NCBI GenBank assembly: GCA_015501605.1
Contig: JADNRZ010000021.1
Span: 1 to 64,000 of the forward strand
Source: Panaeolus papilionaceus
Taxonomy: Eukaryota > Basidiomycota > Agaricomycetes > Agaricales
DNA: 64,000 bases
Direction: 5' to 3'
Shown here: piece after piece, positions 1-10,993 of the stretch
Numbering within the stretch: the first letter of the stretch is position 1
Layout of the letters: every line of letters starts with the position of its first letter
Made by a program: the position numbers and the translations under genes
The notes under the pieces: generated by a model
Told to the model about the DNA's origin: nothing
Databases searched by the model: none
Seen by the model: only the letters and a program-made list of their open reading frames with translations

Positions 1-2
1 CC

Positions 3-767
3 CCGAAGGAGCTGATCCCAGAACCAAAGAAGAAGCCGTATTGCCTCATCAAGGCCATGGGCATCCTAGATGATAGGCTCCTATACAATGCTTGTCGGGT
101 ATGCACCATTACCTTGCTATCTCTTTGATTTTTACTGATGTTTGTTCCACTAGGCTACTGTTCATGAGACTGTTAAGGCAAAATTCAAAGTATATGCATT
201 GGATTGGAGGAAGCAGGACGCAGAGTTCATTGCAAGCGCATGTGCTCTGGTATGTTTCAATTTATTATATTCTACAATTTTGTGGTTGACTAATAAGCAC
301 TTCAGATCGAGAAACGTCAACCCATTCTGAAAAACTATGAACGAGGGTGGGCCACGCTTGAGATGATGCGAACATACATGAAGGGAAAACGTGCCTACAA
401 GGCCCTTCTCACCAAGCTCGAGACTGAACACTATGCTGCTGCTGCGAAACTCTTTGGTGGTATCAACCTGTCAGCTGCGAGGCGACCAGTCCCTGTGGTC
501 CTGGATTCAGACGAGGAAAATGGTAGTGAGACTGCTACATTGAGGAAGGGTGGTGCGTCAAGGAAGAAGGTTGTGGTGGAAGTGGAGGACACTGATAGCG
601 AGGAGGAAGAGGAGGACACTGATAGCGAGGAGGAAGAGGAAGTGGTGGAGAAGCGAAAAGGGAATGGGACGAAGAGGAAGAGGGCTGAGGAGGAAGAGGA
701 GGAAGAGGAGGAAGAGGAAGTGGTGGAGAAGCAAAAGGGGAAGGGGATTCGGAGGAAGAGGGCTTGA
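3..767 (+). CDS. 3' part of an acidic, probably nuclear protein gene (5' end outside window)
   Basis: Three exons are visible: 3-98, 154-249 and 306-767. They are separated by 55- and 56-nt introns with GTATG donors and CACTAG/TTCAG acceptors, and all joins keep frame. The first part of the product is a mixed-charge helical stretch (ALDWRKQDAEFIASACAL, then KRQPILKNYERGWATLEM). The C-terminal third is low complexity, with two exact DTDSEEEEE repeats, a long Glu run and KRKR-like basic clusters that could act as nuclear localisation signals. I do not recognise the family. The frame ends at TGA 765-767 and stays open for 46 more codons (see the next entry), so the gene may be prematurely terminated. 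The acidic run makes homology searches unreliable, and only the first ~110 residues are informative. Confidence 0.6.
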
Positions 768-908
768 GTTATTGAGTCGGGTAGTGAGGAGGATGGCGCA
801 TCAGATGCTGAGAGCTGTGATGATTCAGATGATGAAGAAGAGGCGCCTGTCAAGGCTCAAAAAGTCAAGAAGGCAAAGGTTTCCAAGAAGGTGAAGGTTT
901 CCAAGTAG
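768..908 (+). other. In-frame extension after the TGA, ending at TAG 906-908
   Basis: Directly after TGA 765-767 the same frame runs 46 codons to TAG 906-908. Its composition matches the upstream tail: an acidic part (SGSEEDGASDAESCDDSDDE) followed by a Lys/Val-rich end (KVKKAKVSKKVKVSK). The fit suggests this is the original C-terminus cut off by a recent nonsense change, for example CGA to TGA. Readthrough is possible but not shown. Confidence 0.6.
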
Positions 909-1559
909 GCGATGATGCAACACATTCAATCATATTTATTTCCTCTCAATGTGTCAAATATTTATCTCTATTCCTGTGTTTTTCCTCACTTTTGAGGCCA
1001 TTTTTCGTTTCTCAATAATGGCTTCATTACTGCCCTTTTTTGATACTAGTATTCCTCCGATATTCTACAGTTTTTTGTCACCCAATTACAACTGGTTTTT
1101 AATTTAAACATTAAATAGCTGAAACTGCTCATATTTCGACACAAATCCCTCTGTTATGTGTGTGATTTTTAGCAAAACGAAATAATTTGTTACGTTGATT
1201 TAGGTCTAAAGTGGTGGATATTTGTCCTTCGCTCTCAGGATTTCTTGATATTTAATGTATAAAATTATGACCTCATTTTATTTCGAAAGTAATAATTTTC
1301 GACCCTATACAGCTACATATTGTCCAACTTCGGGGTGAAACACTGTTAAAATTTCAGCCTTTAGGACTTTCACAGAGTGGTGGGTCTTGAGGGTTTCGGA
1401 TAAGACCATGTCCTAGTGATGTATTCCGTTTAAAATTGTTCTGCTCTACTTCTAGCTCGTATTGTCACAGAACATTAGCAATCCAATTCGAACATTAATA
1501 TTGACATCGAACAGGCAGACTTCCCCCAAATTTTGTCCTGGATGAATTCAGATGAATTC
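909..1559. other. Intergenic, AT-rich, no gene seen
   Basis: There is no open frame with coding character. AATAAT/ATTTATT-rich sequence just after the stop could hold the polyadenylation region of the preceding gene. Confidence 0.5.
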
Positions 1560-2410
1560 TAATTTTAGGCAAACTATTGACGCCTGATGGGCGTCATGTG
1601 AGTAATTTCCTTATTGGTTTTCCACATCCACGTCCAATCACTCCTCCGACCAAACACTTGCCATTCCCGTTCCCGCAGCCATCTCCTCCATCAGTTCTAT
1701 TCCTCCTACTTATCCCATCTGTGACCTGGATGCCGATAAATGAACGACAACCAACAATGGTGCTGACGTGGCACCTTTGGAACCCGCCTCTGCTCCTGGA
1801 GAACGCGCCATATTGAGTCCATGATGCGTATTCATTATATTAGAACAGTCTCGGGTATGTATTGTTGCTATTCATGCTCAATGAATGCATATTCTAATTT
1901 CTAAATACACATAGCAACATCAGAGTCCCTCCAGAGCTCTGTATATTATTTTCACAGTCTCAATGCATCACTCCTCGCTCCTTAAGTTACATCAATGAAT
2001 AACGGGTGGAGGGACTGGCTGAGGCCTGTTGCACAAATTAGTATGCATCACCCCTCTCAATCCTGCGGGCACCTCCAGACTGACGCGCATATTTAAATTA
2101 ACTTATCAGCAGTTGCCAGTCCCGAGTGTCCGAGTGACCATTTTAAAGCACCGTTGTAACGCTCAAAAAATGCGTCGTGGGGATGTCTTCTTGGAGCTTG
2201 CGTTCACTTTGGACAAAGAGGCTGCCATTCTTAAGGTAGGTCTTCAAATCCAGACTTATACATACACCAATTGCTTATCCTATCTTACACAGAACATTAC
2301 AACCATGCATTGTCCAGCTAACGTTGGGATCTGGGTTGGGACACGAAACTGGACTGTTGCACGACGCGACACCAAATCCACTCTCTCATCCTCTCTGTAA
2401 CCTACTCCTT
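1560..2410 (+). pseudogene. U1: decayed copy of unrecognised repeated gene U
   Basis: This is one of about five related copies in the window (also near 3580-4575, 41430-43790 minus, 49900-51040 and 58140-59290). Shared landmarks are a leader 'GTGAGTAATTTCCTTATTGG', a short exon beginning near ATAAACGACAAC, and an exon ending ALDK(E/Q)(A/T)A(I/V)LK followed by a GTA donor and a CACAG acceptor 60-70 nt on. Here that exon reads FTLDKEAAILK (about 2205-2235) and is followed by a fragment beginning CPANVGIWVG. Stops and frame breaks prevent a continuous product. I do not recognise a domain. U always lies upstream of a DNAJC3-like copy in the same direction. Confidence 0.45.
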
Positions 2411-2517
2411 GCGTGAAGATTCAAAATTAGGGCCTGACTCGACCATTGGACACTGTAAAGTCAAATCGATCACTACGTGACTGGGTTTAGTTCCAATATG
2501 TAAAGAGCACTATTTTC

Positions 2518-3575
2518 GTGTTCATTCACTTCTCGTTCCTCACTCAACCTATTGTCAACTACCTATCCACCCCACTCCCACCCATGCCTCTCGTCACGCA
2601 CACCCATTTTCTTTCCCCCTCCTCTCCACCTCGACTTCTCATATGCGCTTTCAGAACTCCATCCACCTGGCTTCCTGCCGCTCATCAACAAGGCCAAGAT
2701 TCTCCTCTCAACAGGGCAGTTGGAAGGCCGTGATGTCGTATACAGAGGCGATTGGTGGGTACTTCTCCTAACGCCCCTGTTATCCTATGACTGCATGAAG
2801 AAACAAGACTAACCCGACTACGCGCCACAGCATACTTGACCATACAATGGTTCACCTCCGCACTCGAGGATTTCAAACCCATCCTCTCACTCATTTCCAG
2901 CACCTTCAACAACGAGCGCCTCATGAAAGTGTAAATCCACACTCGTGAAGACGTCTGCACCTACGTCACTCTCTCCTTCAAGACGTAGGGCCAGTACAAG
3001 GAACTGGAAGAGCGAGGAGGTGATTTAACAGAGATGGAGAGGGTGAGGGGCAAGATGGAGAAGGAGCGTGATACTGGGTTGTGGAATGTGTGTGTGTGGA
3101 GAGTGCAAGTCAAACGCTGAGGGGGCGAGTTCTGATGTTGAGGGTGACATGAAGTGGAGGGCTGAGGGGACGTGGAGAGTGCTATTCATGATTTGACGTG
3201 AGTTGATCGTTCCTCTCTCTGTAATAATTTCCTCGGTTTTTCTAATCTACCGTCCTGTTTACTTTCTTAGACATCGACCTCGCCTCTTTGCTCTGTCAAT
3301 GCACCTCCTCACCCACATCTTCTGTCTCGTCTACTTCTACCTCCCTCCCTCGCTCACGCCCATGGCAACACTGAACAATGCTTACACGTCGACCCCGACT
3401 ATAAACCGTGTCTCAGCCTGCACCATCTCACCAAGGGTCCAGACAAATCGTTTATGTTTGTCGATAAGCTCCTAGGCAAAGAAGACTGGAGGGCGGTGGT
3501 GAAACTGCTGACGGGTCCATACAAGAAGGCTGATCTGTGGAAGGGTCCCATTGTCATTCTCAGCGACTCCAACAC
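2518..3575 (+). pseudogene. D1: decayed DNAJC3/P58IPK-like TPR co-chaperone copy
   Basis: DNAJC3 is an ER-luminal co-chaperone with TPR repeats and a C-terminal J domain. This copy keeps recognisable pieces in order: PPGFLPLINKAKILLSTGQL (first TPR, about 2663-2722), then SALEDFKPILSLISSTFNNE, IHTRED, and LTEMERVRGKMEKERDTGLW. The exon junction 'ESAIHDLT' precedes an intron, after which come PPSLTPMATL and KLLGKEDWRAVVKLLTGPYKKAD (about 3460-3530). Several in-frame stops (within 2930-3120) and frameshifts break it. The signal-peptide exon seen in D3 and D7 and the whole J-domain region are missing. The clearest related copies for comparison are D4 (47760-49370) and D7 (56580-57661). Confidence 0.7.
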
Positions 3576-4575
3576 CACCGCCCTAAGATCCAAATATGCG
3601 CCTCCTCGCCATCACACCCTTCCACTGCTTCCTCTTCTCCGCCCATTATCGCTCTCACGCATACACTCCTTCAAGTTTTCGTGTGCTCTTGTCCTCTATC
3701 CGTTCTGACTCCCCTACCCCTCCTACTTCTCCTATCGGCGACCAGGATGCGGATAAATGAACGACGACTGACAACGCTGGTGACGTGGCACCCATGCAAC
3801 CAACACCTCCTTTAGAATCCCATTGGGCCCGCCATTGTCCCTCCCATGATGGTGTTAGGTACGCTCTTCTACTATTTTTATTAATCTGTATTCTGAATTA
3901 TAAGCACATAGGAAGGTGTAAATAATTAGTATGAAGTACTCCTCAATTCTAAAAGATTTTCAAGCTGACGCACAAATTTCCAGTTAGGAACCTTTTAATT
4001 TCATATGTCTGAGGCACCGTAAAACTTGAACCGACCTTTGTAACGCCCCCCAAATATGCATCATGGGAGAGGCCACTGTCCTCAAGGTACGTGCTTCAAA
4101 TATCGACTCATGCGTATGCCAGTTGTTCATACTACTTTACACAGAAACTGACAACGGCGTAACGTCTTGCTGACCTTGGGATGTAGGATGTAGGACCCGA
4201 CACAGGACTGTTGTGCCCGTCATTGTGACTGAAGCCTTCGGACACGCCTCCTTCTCTGGCGGAAGATGTTGGAACACCCCTGGCGCCTACTCAATGACGC
4301 GTCCTCTTCACACCTCCCAGCACCTTCTCCTACGACGTCTTCCCCGATTCTTCATGGCTGCAGGCGAAGAACGGTAGTCCAACTGCATAATACGCTACAG
4401 TTGTAGCCGTTCGTCATGGATTGTTGAATCAAGTGGTGGTTCCGCTTTCCCGGTGCGCTAGTGCCCGTGAATGACGTGGTCCGAATCCTCGATGACACCA
4501 CCGAGTTATTTTCTGCTACGATGAAAAGGAGGATCAATGGCCCAGAACGTAGATGGAGGGTGCCATCACTCATGC
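3576..4575 (+). pseudogene. U2: decayed copy of gene U
   Basis: It shares the ATAAATGAACGACGAC leader (about 3750) with U1 and the GGTACGTGCTTCAAAT donor context (about 4085) with U4. Its last recognisable exon reads TELFSATMKRRINGPERRW (about 4500-4557), nearly identical to U4 and similar to U5. Stops interrupt all frames. Function unknown. Confidence 0.45.
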
Positions 4576-4689
4576 TCCTCATTCAGAGAATATTGAGGCC
4601 CAATTTCCCTCTTGCACTCATTATAGCCAGCCCTTCTTTGGTGCATTGCCGTCGTTCTCATGCAGCCGCTTCCTTATATTTTCGACAAT

Positions 4690-5256
4690 ATCAACTTCAG
4701 TTCTTCACCATCACCCTAATACCCAAACACGTGTCCCCTCACCATCACACCCCTCCTCGTCCTTCTCTCTTCTCTCTCTATTGTCCGCGCTCGCACTCGT
4801 ATAGAAACATCCTACACCTTAACCCGACCCTACTCTCCATCGACCTTCTACAGCTGACGACCGGCCAAGTTTCATCTCACCAGACCTATCCCTCGACGAC
4901 TTCAAACGTGCCACCACCACTCGTTTCTCCGTGCACCGATACCCATCCACACTCGGTGATTTTGAAAAAAATCGAATCACTGACCTTCAATGCTAGAGTC
5001 TGGGGAAGGGTACATCGGAAAGGGATCGGCGAAATATTGGATGTGGATGTGAGGGGCCAGTGCGAGTCAGATGTTAGTTGCGAGGTATTGTATTCTTTCG
5101 CGATGTTTATTATTTTTTTTTTCGGATCTAATCCTTATTTTTATTGGTATATCTACAGCCGCCTCTCCCACTTTATCATCCTCACCCGCATTTTCTGTGT
5201 CGCGTACTTCTGCTTCCCTCCCTCACTATCCCGCTCGCAACACTTAACCGTGCTTC
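4690..5256 (+). pseudogene. D2, left part: DNAJC3-like remnant cut by the Gypsy insertion
   Basis: The segment is collinear with D5 (51180-51900) and D6 (59400-60110). The region before the DVESAVGDL exon is recognisable about 4986-5095, and the next exon (RLSHFIILTRIFCVAYF...) about 5158-5250. It stops at GCTTC 5252-5256 and resumes after the retrotransposon at 11216. Confidence 0.6.
5252..5256 (+). repeat. Target-site duplication, left copy (GCTTC)
   Basis: GCTTC occurs just before the 5' LTR and again at 11216-11220 just after the 3' LTR. D5 and D6 have a single uninterrupted equivalent (CAGTGCCTCCACTTC), which shows the pre-insertion state. Confidence 0.9.
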
Positions 5257-5478
5257 TGTAATCCTACATATCACAGATAGTCACAGACGACACGCTCTCA
5301 CATATATAAGAGGGTGTCACTCTCTACTTCACTTCTTTCACTTCTCTTTTCATCTTTCATCTTCTATATAGATACGCGTATTCCTATCGCTCATATTCTC
5401 AGAACAATCCATACGTTGTTCTTGTTCATATTTGCGTGAGTCTCATTAGTGTTTACGACACCTCAGTGTCGGTTTCCA
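5257..5478 (+). repeat. 5' LTR, 222 bp
   Basis: TG...CA ends. A TATA box (CATATATAAGAG, about 5301-5312) is followed by a pyrimidine-rich stretch that is a likely transcription start region. Confidence 0.95.
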
Positions 5479-5759
5479 CTTTTTTTTGAACATTTTTCAA
5501 CGTATAATTCATTATACGAATATCGCCTTTACGAATTTTTTTCGTTATATCATATATTGTCTGACGAGTACCCCAAATACTTGTCCTGTTGCCTCATTGT
5601 CTTCCCGCTTCCCGCTTTTTCCCGTCTAAGTCACTCATATTGACTTGTTACCGCTCTCAGATTCACCCGCTCTTACTGTCTCAATCCCGCCTTTATCCCG
5701 CCTTTTCCCGCTTCAAGTAAGAGTCTGAATCAGGTATATGCGCTTGATTTTCAACCGCC

Positions 5760-8700
5760 TTGGCTAAAGTTCATCAATCAGTAGTGCCAAGGAAGGTTTA
5801 CAGGTCTCCAACTAGACGCTCATCTCGTATTCGTGGTGAACGAACTGCGGTTATTCCTGAATCTGTTCCTCTACCTGCTTCAAGCCCTCTCACTTCTCCT
5901 TCCTCGAGTTCTCCTTCTGGACTAAACTCGTCTTCATCTGGCTCTTCTTGGTTCGCTTATAAAACATCCGCGGTTTCTTACAACAAAATGCCGTCTAAAT
6001 ACGCCGAAGTCGAACATCCCGTCGTGAAACACGCCCCTACCCTGACACCCGGCGAATTGACTCCTGCTATTGTCCGTAAATTCGAACTTTCCTGCATCAA
6101 CTTCTTCGATCATCGTCCTTCTATCGCCAGTGGTGATAAAGTTAAAATGATTCTTTGTGGCTTCAAAGACGATCACATCATCAACTGGATCGAAACAGAA
6201 CGCGATACACTTGTGGCGATGACTTTCCAGGATTTTATGAACGAGATTCGCTCTGTCTATCTGAAACCGGACTGGGCTTCTGACTTGAAGGAAAAGATCC
6301 TTGCTTCGAAAATGCCGGAATTTGACCCTAGCAAGGAATCTTCAGCTTCGTTCAAGTCTTCAGTCAACATTACCTTCCACGCTTGGGCTAAAGGTCTACA
6401 GGCGAAAAATATTTTACTCAAGGGCACTGTTTCTCACATGTCTGATGCTGCGCTAAAGGAACAGCTATACAGTGCAATGACTAGGGAACTCAGGGACGAG
6501 TGCAAATCAACGACCGCAGTTACCGACCCGAACATCACTTTTTCTGCTTGGATCGATGCTGTCTCCACTGTTGACAAACGGGTGAGAAATCGCAAGAAAC
6601 GCGTTCTCGAAGAGATGGAACGATTCCACGAGGCTGCTAGGAAGAAACACAATAACGGCTCATCCTCGAAATCCTCAGCTTTTCAATCAAAGTCTAAGTC
6701 TTCAGGATCATCCCAGAACCGTGTACCTGCGCTTACCGACTCAGAAAGAACGTTGCTCAAGTCCCATCATGGGTGTTTCAAGTGCCGACGTTTTAATCAG
6801 GCACATGGGTATAACGCATGCCCGAATGGCTTCCCAGATGGTTCAACTTACAAGACAATTACTTCTCGTGCCGACGCAGTAGGCAAGCCTGCGAAGAAGG
6901 CTGAGGAGAAAAAGGATTCTTCATCTTCGAAGAAGGGCAAGGCGGCTGCTGTTGACGCGGATTCAGACGACGATGACTCTGGTGCTTCTATTGAGTCCGT
7001 CTCTGGCGATGACATGGCATCCGACTCTGGTGCTTCGGCTGTTGTCTCTGCTGTTCCTAATGATTCTGGTTCTGAAGGTCTCGATGCTAATGACTCTTAT
7101 GTAAGTCATCCTGTATCTTCTAAACTTCTCGTTTGGAAGTGTCATGTACACGAAGGAACTGATTTCCCTCTGAAAGTAAAAGCTTTGATCGACAACGGCG
7201 CCAGCATTGTTTTGATCAGGGCCGATCTCGTGCAACGTGCAAAGATGACTACCTTTCCATTGGATAAACCTATATCTATCGATCTCGCGCTCCCTTCTTC
7301 AAAGAAAAAATTTCAACTGGACACCTTTGTGAAGCTCAGGGTATCATCACCCGACTCCATTTTTCATTCCCGTACTGTTAAAGCTATTGTCGCGCCTACA
7401 TTGTGTTACCCTATCATTCTCGGTCTCCCATTTCTTACTATTAATAAAATTGTTGTGGATCATGAAACACGTTCCTGCACTGTCAAATTTTTGGAAAACT
7501 ATGATTTATTGAAACCGCCTAAGATATCTACAAAAGTCACGAAATCTGTCAAACAGATTAAGTCTGAGGTCAAGGCTCTGAAAACATTGAAACAGAGTGT
7601 TGTGAACGAGCTCAAGGAAAAGAATAAACACTTGCCAATAGATATCGAGACGCTTCCCGTTAATCTCATTGCCTCTGTGTCTGCGACTATTGAGGTATTG
7701 GAATTTAAGCAGGAATTGCTGGATCGTGATAAAAGACTGAAGGAAGAATTTTCCGATGTCTTCGGTCCGATTCCACATGTTGACTTCCTGAGCAATGATT
7801 ATCATGCTGAAATCAAGCTCAAAGACCCTAACATGGAATTCACGACTAAAACATACCCTGTACGTGGCATAATGAGATCGCACTTCAAGAAACAGATCGT
7901 TGAACATGTCAGACTGGGTCGTATGAGACCATCCAAGTCAGAAGTTGCACATCCTGCTATCCTGATTGGAAAGAAAGACCCCAACGATGATCCTCGCTGG
8001 GTCAATGATTATCGTAAACTAAACGAAAACACGGTCACCGATGCCTACCCCTTGCCTAGAATTGATGATATTCTCGCTGGCTTGGGGAAAGGCAAGTTTT
8101 TCTCTGCTATTGATATGACAAGTTCATTTTTCCAGACGAAAATGAAGGAGGAACACATCCCCCTCACTGCCGTTTCCACACCCTATGGTCTATTTGAATG
8201 GGTTGTCATGCCCATGGGAATCAAAAACGCCCCTGCCATTCATCAGAGACGCGTCGCCGAAGCGTTACGTGACGAGATTGGTGACATGTGCTGGTTGTAC
8301 CTTGACGATGTTGCTGTCTCTGCTTTATCCCTCGACGAACTTGAATCTCATAACAGGAGGATACTCACAAAGTTTCGTGCAAACAAGCTGTTTTTAAATC
8401 CCAAGAAAACTTCCCTTTTCAACACGGAGATTAACTTTTTGGGCCACCGAGTGTCCGCAAACGGTATCGAGGCCTGCAACAAGAAGGTTGAGAAGATTTT
8501 ATCATGGCCAGTCCCTAAGTCTGCAAAACAAGCTCGCTCCTTTCTAGGCCTGACTCGTTACCTGAGCTCTTTTCTACCCAATCTTGCCAAATACACAGCT
8601 GTCTGGGCAGACCTTGTCACCAAATCCGCTGATAAGCGTTTTCCTCTTTTTACCAAAAATCACGCTGACGCTTTTGACGCTATCAAGAGTCTAATCATAA

Positions 8701-10796
8701 GCCGAGAATGTCTGACGACTATTGATTATGCCCAGCTGTCTGATAACAAGATCTTCGTAACCACCGATGCTAGTGATACTGCCTCTGGTGCTATGCTCTC
8801 CTTTGGCAAGACCTGGAAGACCTCCCGCCCCATTGCATTTGAATCCAGGACTTTTAAAGGTGCGGAATTAAACTATCCTGTGCACGAAAAAGAGCTACTC
8901 TCCATAGTTAAGGCTCTGAAGAAATGGAGAGCTGATCTTTTAGGTCACCCCTTCCTTGTCTACACCGACCACAAGACTCTAGAAAATTTCCATAAGCAGA
9001 AGAACCTCTCTCGTTGCCAACTGCGGTGGATGGAGGACCTATGTCAGTTTGACTTCAAGATCATTTACGTCCCTGGCGACGCTAACTCTGCAGCGGATGC
9101 ACTATCTCGTCGTCCCTCCATTGATGACAAGGTACTCATTAACGCCGAAACATCAGCCAAACACCCCTACTCCTTTTGTCCAGACGATGGCGAGGACGAC
9201 GAACTGGCTAACACCGACAACTCACCTATGCGTGCCTTAGCTTGCGCGCTTCGCAAGGCCTGCGCGGATCCCATTATTACGCCTACCCAACTTAAAATCA
9301 CGATTAACAATGGGTTGAAGAAACGTCTTATTGACGGTTACTCCTGTGACAAGTGGGCTCAGTCGCTGTTATCGGCACACCTTGGCATGCCCGATATCAA
9401 GTCCATCCAAGGCTTGTGGTTCTACAAGGATCGTCTGATTGTCCCCGATCTCCCCGACATTCGCGAAACAATCTTTCAAATGGCACACGATCAACTCGGG
9501 CACATGGGCACAGACAAGTCCTACGCTGCTCTCAGGCATTCGTTTTTCTGGCCGAACATGAGGACATCACTTGAGAAACTCTACATACCGTCTTGCGCAG
9601 ACTGCCAGCGAAATAAAAGCTCAACATCCCCACCAAACACAGGCCCTCTTCACCCTCTGCCTGTTCCAGATGGCTGTCTTGAAGATATTGCCATGGACTT
9701 TGTCAGTCCCCTTGTTGAGGACAACGGTTTCGACACCATTCTAACAATTACGGACCGTCTTGGCAGTGATATTCGCTTGATCCCGTGCAAACAGAAGTCT
9801 TCCGCCCAGGCTATAGCTAAGTTATTTTTTGATAATTGGTATTGCGAGAACGGTTTACCACTCTCCATAGTCTCCGACAGAGACAAGGTCTTCGTTTCGC
9901 GGTTTTGGGCGAAACTAAATGAATATCTTGGCATATCCAGGAACCTCTCAACCGCTTACCACCCACAGTCAGACGGCGCCAGCGAGCGCACGAACAAGAC
10001 CATTATTCAAATGTTGCGCTATTACGTTGATAGACAACAGCACGGCTGGGCTGGTTCCTTACCCATCGTCCGTTTCCACCTCATGAATACAATCAACAAA
10101 TCAACCGGGTTCTCACCTTTTCAACTAAGGCTAGGGAAGAGCCTGCGTATACTCCCCCCTTTCATTTCAACCGATACTGACTCCCACCTCGATTTTGACG
10201 CTAAGGACTTCGTTGAGAAGATGCTTCTGGCGACGGAAGAAGCCAAAGACAACTTGCTAAGTGCTAAAATTAAACAAGCTCATCATGCTAACAAAGCCCA
10301 CAATTTGCAGAAAGTTGTTTTCAAGGTCGGCGACAGAGTCAAGCTCAAAACTGACAATCACCGGAACGATTACAAAGGAGAATCGCGCAGGTTAACAGCA
10401 AAGTTCATCGCCCGACACGATGGACCTTACACAATCACGAAGGTCGACAACGATAAATCCATCGTCACTCTCGACATGCCAAAGTCACCCCGTGTCTTCC
10501 CAGTATTCAACTTCTCGCAAATCCGCCACTGGAAATCAAACAATGATGATCTCTTCCCTGCACGCGCTTCCAAGAGACCGGAACCAATCATCAATGAACG
10601 AGGCGAGCAAGAATTCTTCATCGACCATATAATCGACGAGAGAAGGATTGGACGGGGAAAACAATACCTTGTGAGGTGGCAAGGCGAAGGCCCTGAGGAA
10701 GAGAGATGGCTACCGACGTCAGAAATCAAGGACACCGAAGCACTCGACAAATGGCTCAAGGCAAAAGCAAAGAAGTCGAGATCACGATCCCATTAA
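5760..10796 (+). CDS. Gag-Pol polyprotein of the Gypsy chromovirus
   Basis: The single frame encodes about 1678 residues. Order, numbered from 5760: capsid-like Gag (about 95-285); zinc knuckle CFKCRRFNQAHGYNAC (spacing C-2-C-6-H-4-C, longer than the usual 4); protease IDNGAS (D478); reverse transcriptase with LYLDD (about 846-850); RNase H with TTDAS (D1003); integrase with HH-CC zinc site (CADC about 1279) and catalytic D1313, D1373, E1409 (DD35E); and a chromodomain (about 1618-1670, GRGKQYLVRWQG). Chromodomains of this group are known to steer integration to modified chromatin. The frame is open from 5748 (stop TGA 5745-5747), but the first ATG is 5988 (MPSKYAEV). The true start is therefore that ATG, a non-AUG codon such as TTG 5760, or an upstream spliced exon. 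Starting at 5988 keeps all domains. There is no gag/pol frameshift. Confidence 0.95.
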   Translation: MAKVHQSVVPRKVYRSPTRRSSRIRGERTAVIPESVPLPASSPLTSPSSSSPSGLNSSSSGSSWFAYKTSAVSYNKMPSKYAEVEHPVVKHAPTLTPGELTPAIVRKFELSCINFFDHRPSIASGDKVKMILCGFKDDHIINWIETERDTLVAMTFQDFMNEIRSVYLKPDWASDLKEKILASKMPEFDPSKESSASFKSSVNITFHAWAKGLQAKNILLKGTVSHMSDAALKEQLYSAMTRELRDECKSTTAVTDPNITFSAWIDAVSTVDKRVRNRKKRVLEEMERFHEAARKKHNNGSSSKSSAFQSKSKSSGSSQNRVPALTDSERTLLKSHHGCFKCRRFNQAHGYNACPNGFPDGSTYKTITSRADAVGKPAKKAEEKKDSSSSKKGKAAAVDADSDDDDSGASIESVSGDDMASDSGASAVVSAVPNDSGSEGLDANDSYVSHPVSSKLLVWKCHVHEGTDFPLKVKALIDNGASIVLIRADLVQRAKMTTFPLDKPISIDLALPSSKKKFQLDTFVKLRVSSPDSIFHSRTVKAIVAPTLCYPIILGLPFLTINKIVVDHETRSCTVKFLENYDLLKPPKISTKVTKSVKQIKSEVKALKTLKQSVVNELKEKNKHLPIDIETLPVNLIASVSATIEVLEFKQELLDRDKRLKEEFSDVFGPIPHVDFLSNDYHAEIKLKDPNMEFTTKTYPVRGIMRSHFKKQIVEHVRLGRMRPSKSEVAHPAILIGKKDPNDDPRWVNDYRKLNENTVTDAYPLPRIDDILAGLGKGKFFSAIDMTSSFFQTKMKEEHIPLTAVSTPYGLFEWVVMPMGIKNAPAIHQRRVAEALRDEIGDMCWLYLDDVAVSALSLDELESHNRRILTKFRANKLFLNPKKTSLFNTEINFLGHRVSANGIEACNKKVEKILSWPVPKSAKQARSFLGLTRYLSSFLPNLAKYTAVWADLVTKSADKRFPLFTKNHADAFDAIKSLIISRECLTTIDYAQLSDNKIFVTTDASDTASGAMLSFGKTWKTSRPIAFESRTFKGAELNYPVHEKELLSIVKALKKWRADLLGHPFLVYTDHKTLENFHKQKNLSRCQLRWMEDLCQFDFKIIYVPGDANSAADALSRRPSIDDKVLINAETSAKHPYSFCPDDGEDDELANTDNSPMRALACALRKACADPIITPTQLKITINNGLKKRLIDGYSCDKWAQSLLSAHLGMPDIKSIQGLWFYKDRLIVPDLPDIRETIFQMAHDQLGHMGTDKSYAALRHSFFWPNMRTSLEKLYIPSCADCQRNKSSTSPPNTGPLHPLPVPDGCLEDIAMDFVSPLVEDNGFDTILTITDRLGSDIRLIPCKQKSSAQAIAKLFFDNWYCENGLPLSIVSDRDKVFVSRFWAKLNEYLGISRNLSTAYHPQSDGASERTNKTIIQMLRYYVDRQQHGWAGSLPIVRFHLMNTINKSTGFSPFQLRLGKSLRILPPFISTDTDSHLDFDAKDFVEKMLLATEEAKDNLLSAKIKQAHHANKAHNLQKVVFKVGDRVKLKTDNHRNDYKGESRRLTAKFIARHDGPYTITKVDNDKSIVTLDMPKSPRVFPVFNFSQIRHWKSNNDDLFPARASKRPEPIINERGEQEFFIDHIIDERRIGRGKQYLVRWQGEGPEEERWLPTSEIKDTEALDKWLKAKAKKSRSRSH

Positions 10797-10979
10797 CTGT
10801 TCTTCCATTTTTATTTTTTCTCATTGTTTTTCACAACGGGCACTTTCTTTTCTTAGTCTACTACACTTACTTCTTCTGCGTAAGCGGCGGTAGCTTGTAT
10901 GGTTGACGCACCCGCTTCGTTGCGCCCTTTAAACATCCTCCCACTTTTTTCTTTTAATTGTACCCCCTTGGTTTTTTTT

Positions 10980-10993
10980 AGAGTAAGGGAGGG
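10980..10993 (+). other. Polypurine tract of the Gypsy element
   Basis: AGAGTAAGGGAGGG abuts the 3' LTR and is the expected plus-strand primer site. Confidence 0.85.

Noticed and set aside
765..767. TGA read as selenocysteine
   Set aside because: No SECIS-like context was seen, and these fungi are not known to use selenocysteine. A nonsense change or readthrough is simpler.
4461..5261. 266-residue open frame as a gene
   Set aside because: It runs through decayed U2 and D2 in mixed frames, and its composition is that of frame-shifted intron and pseudogene sequence.
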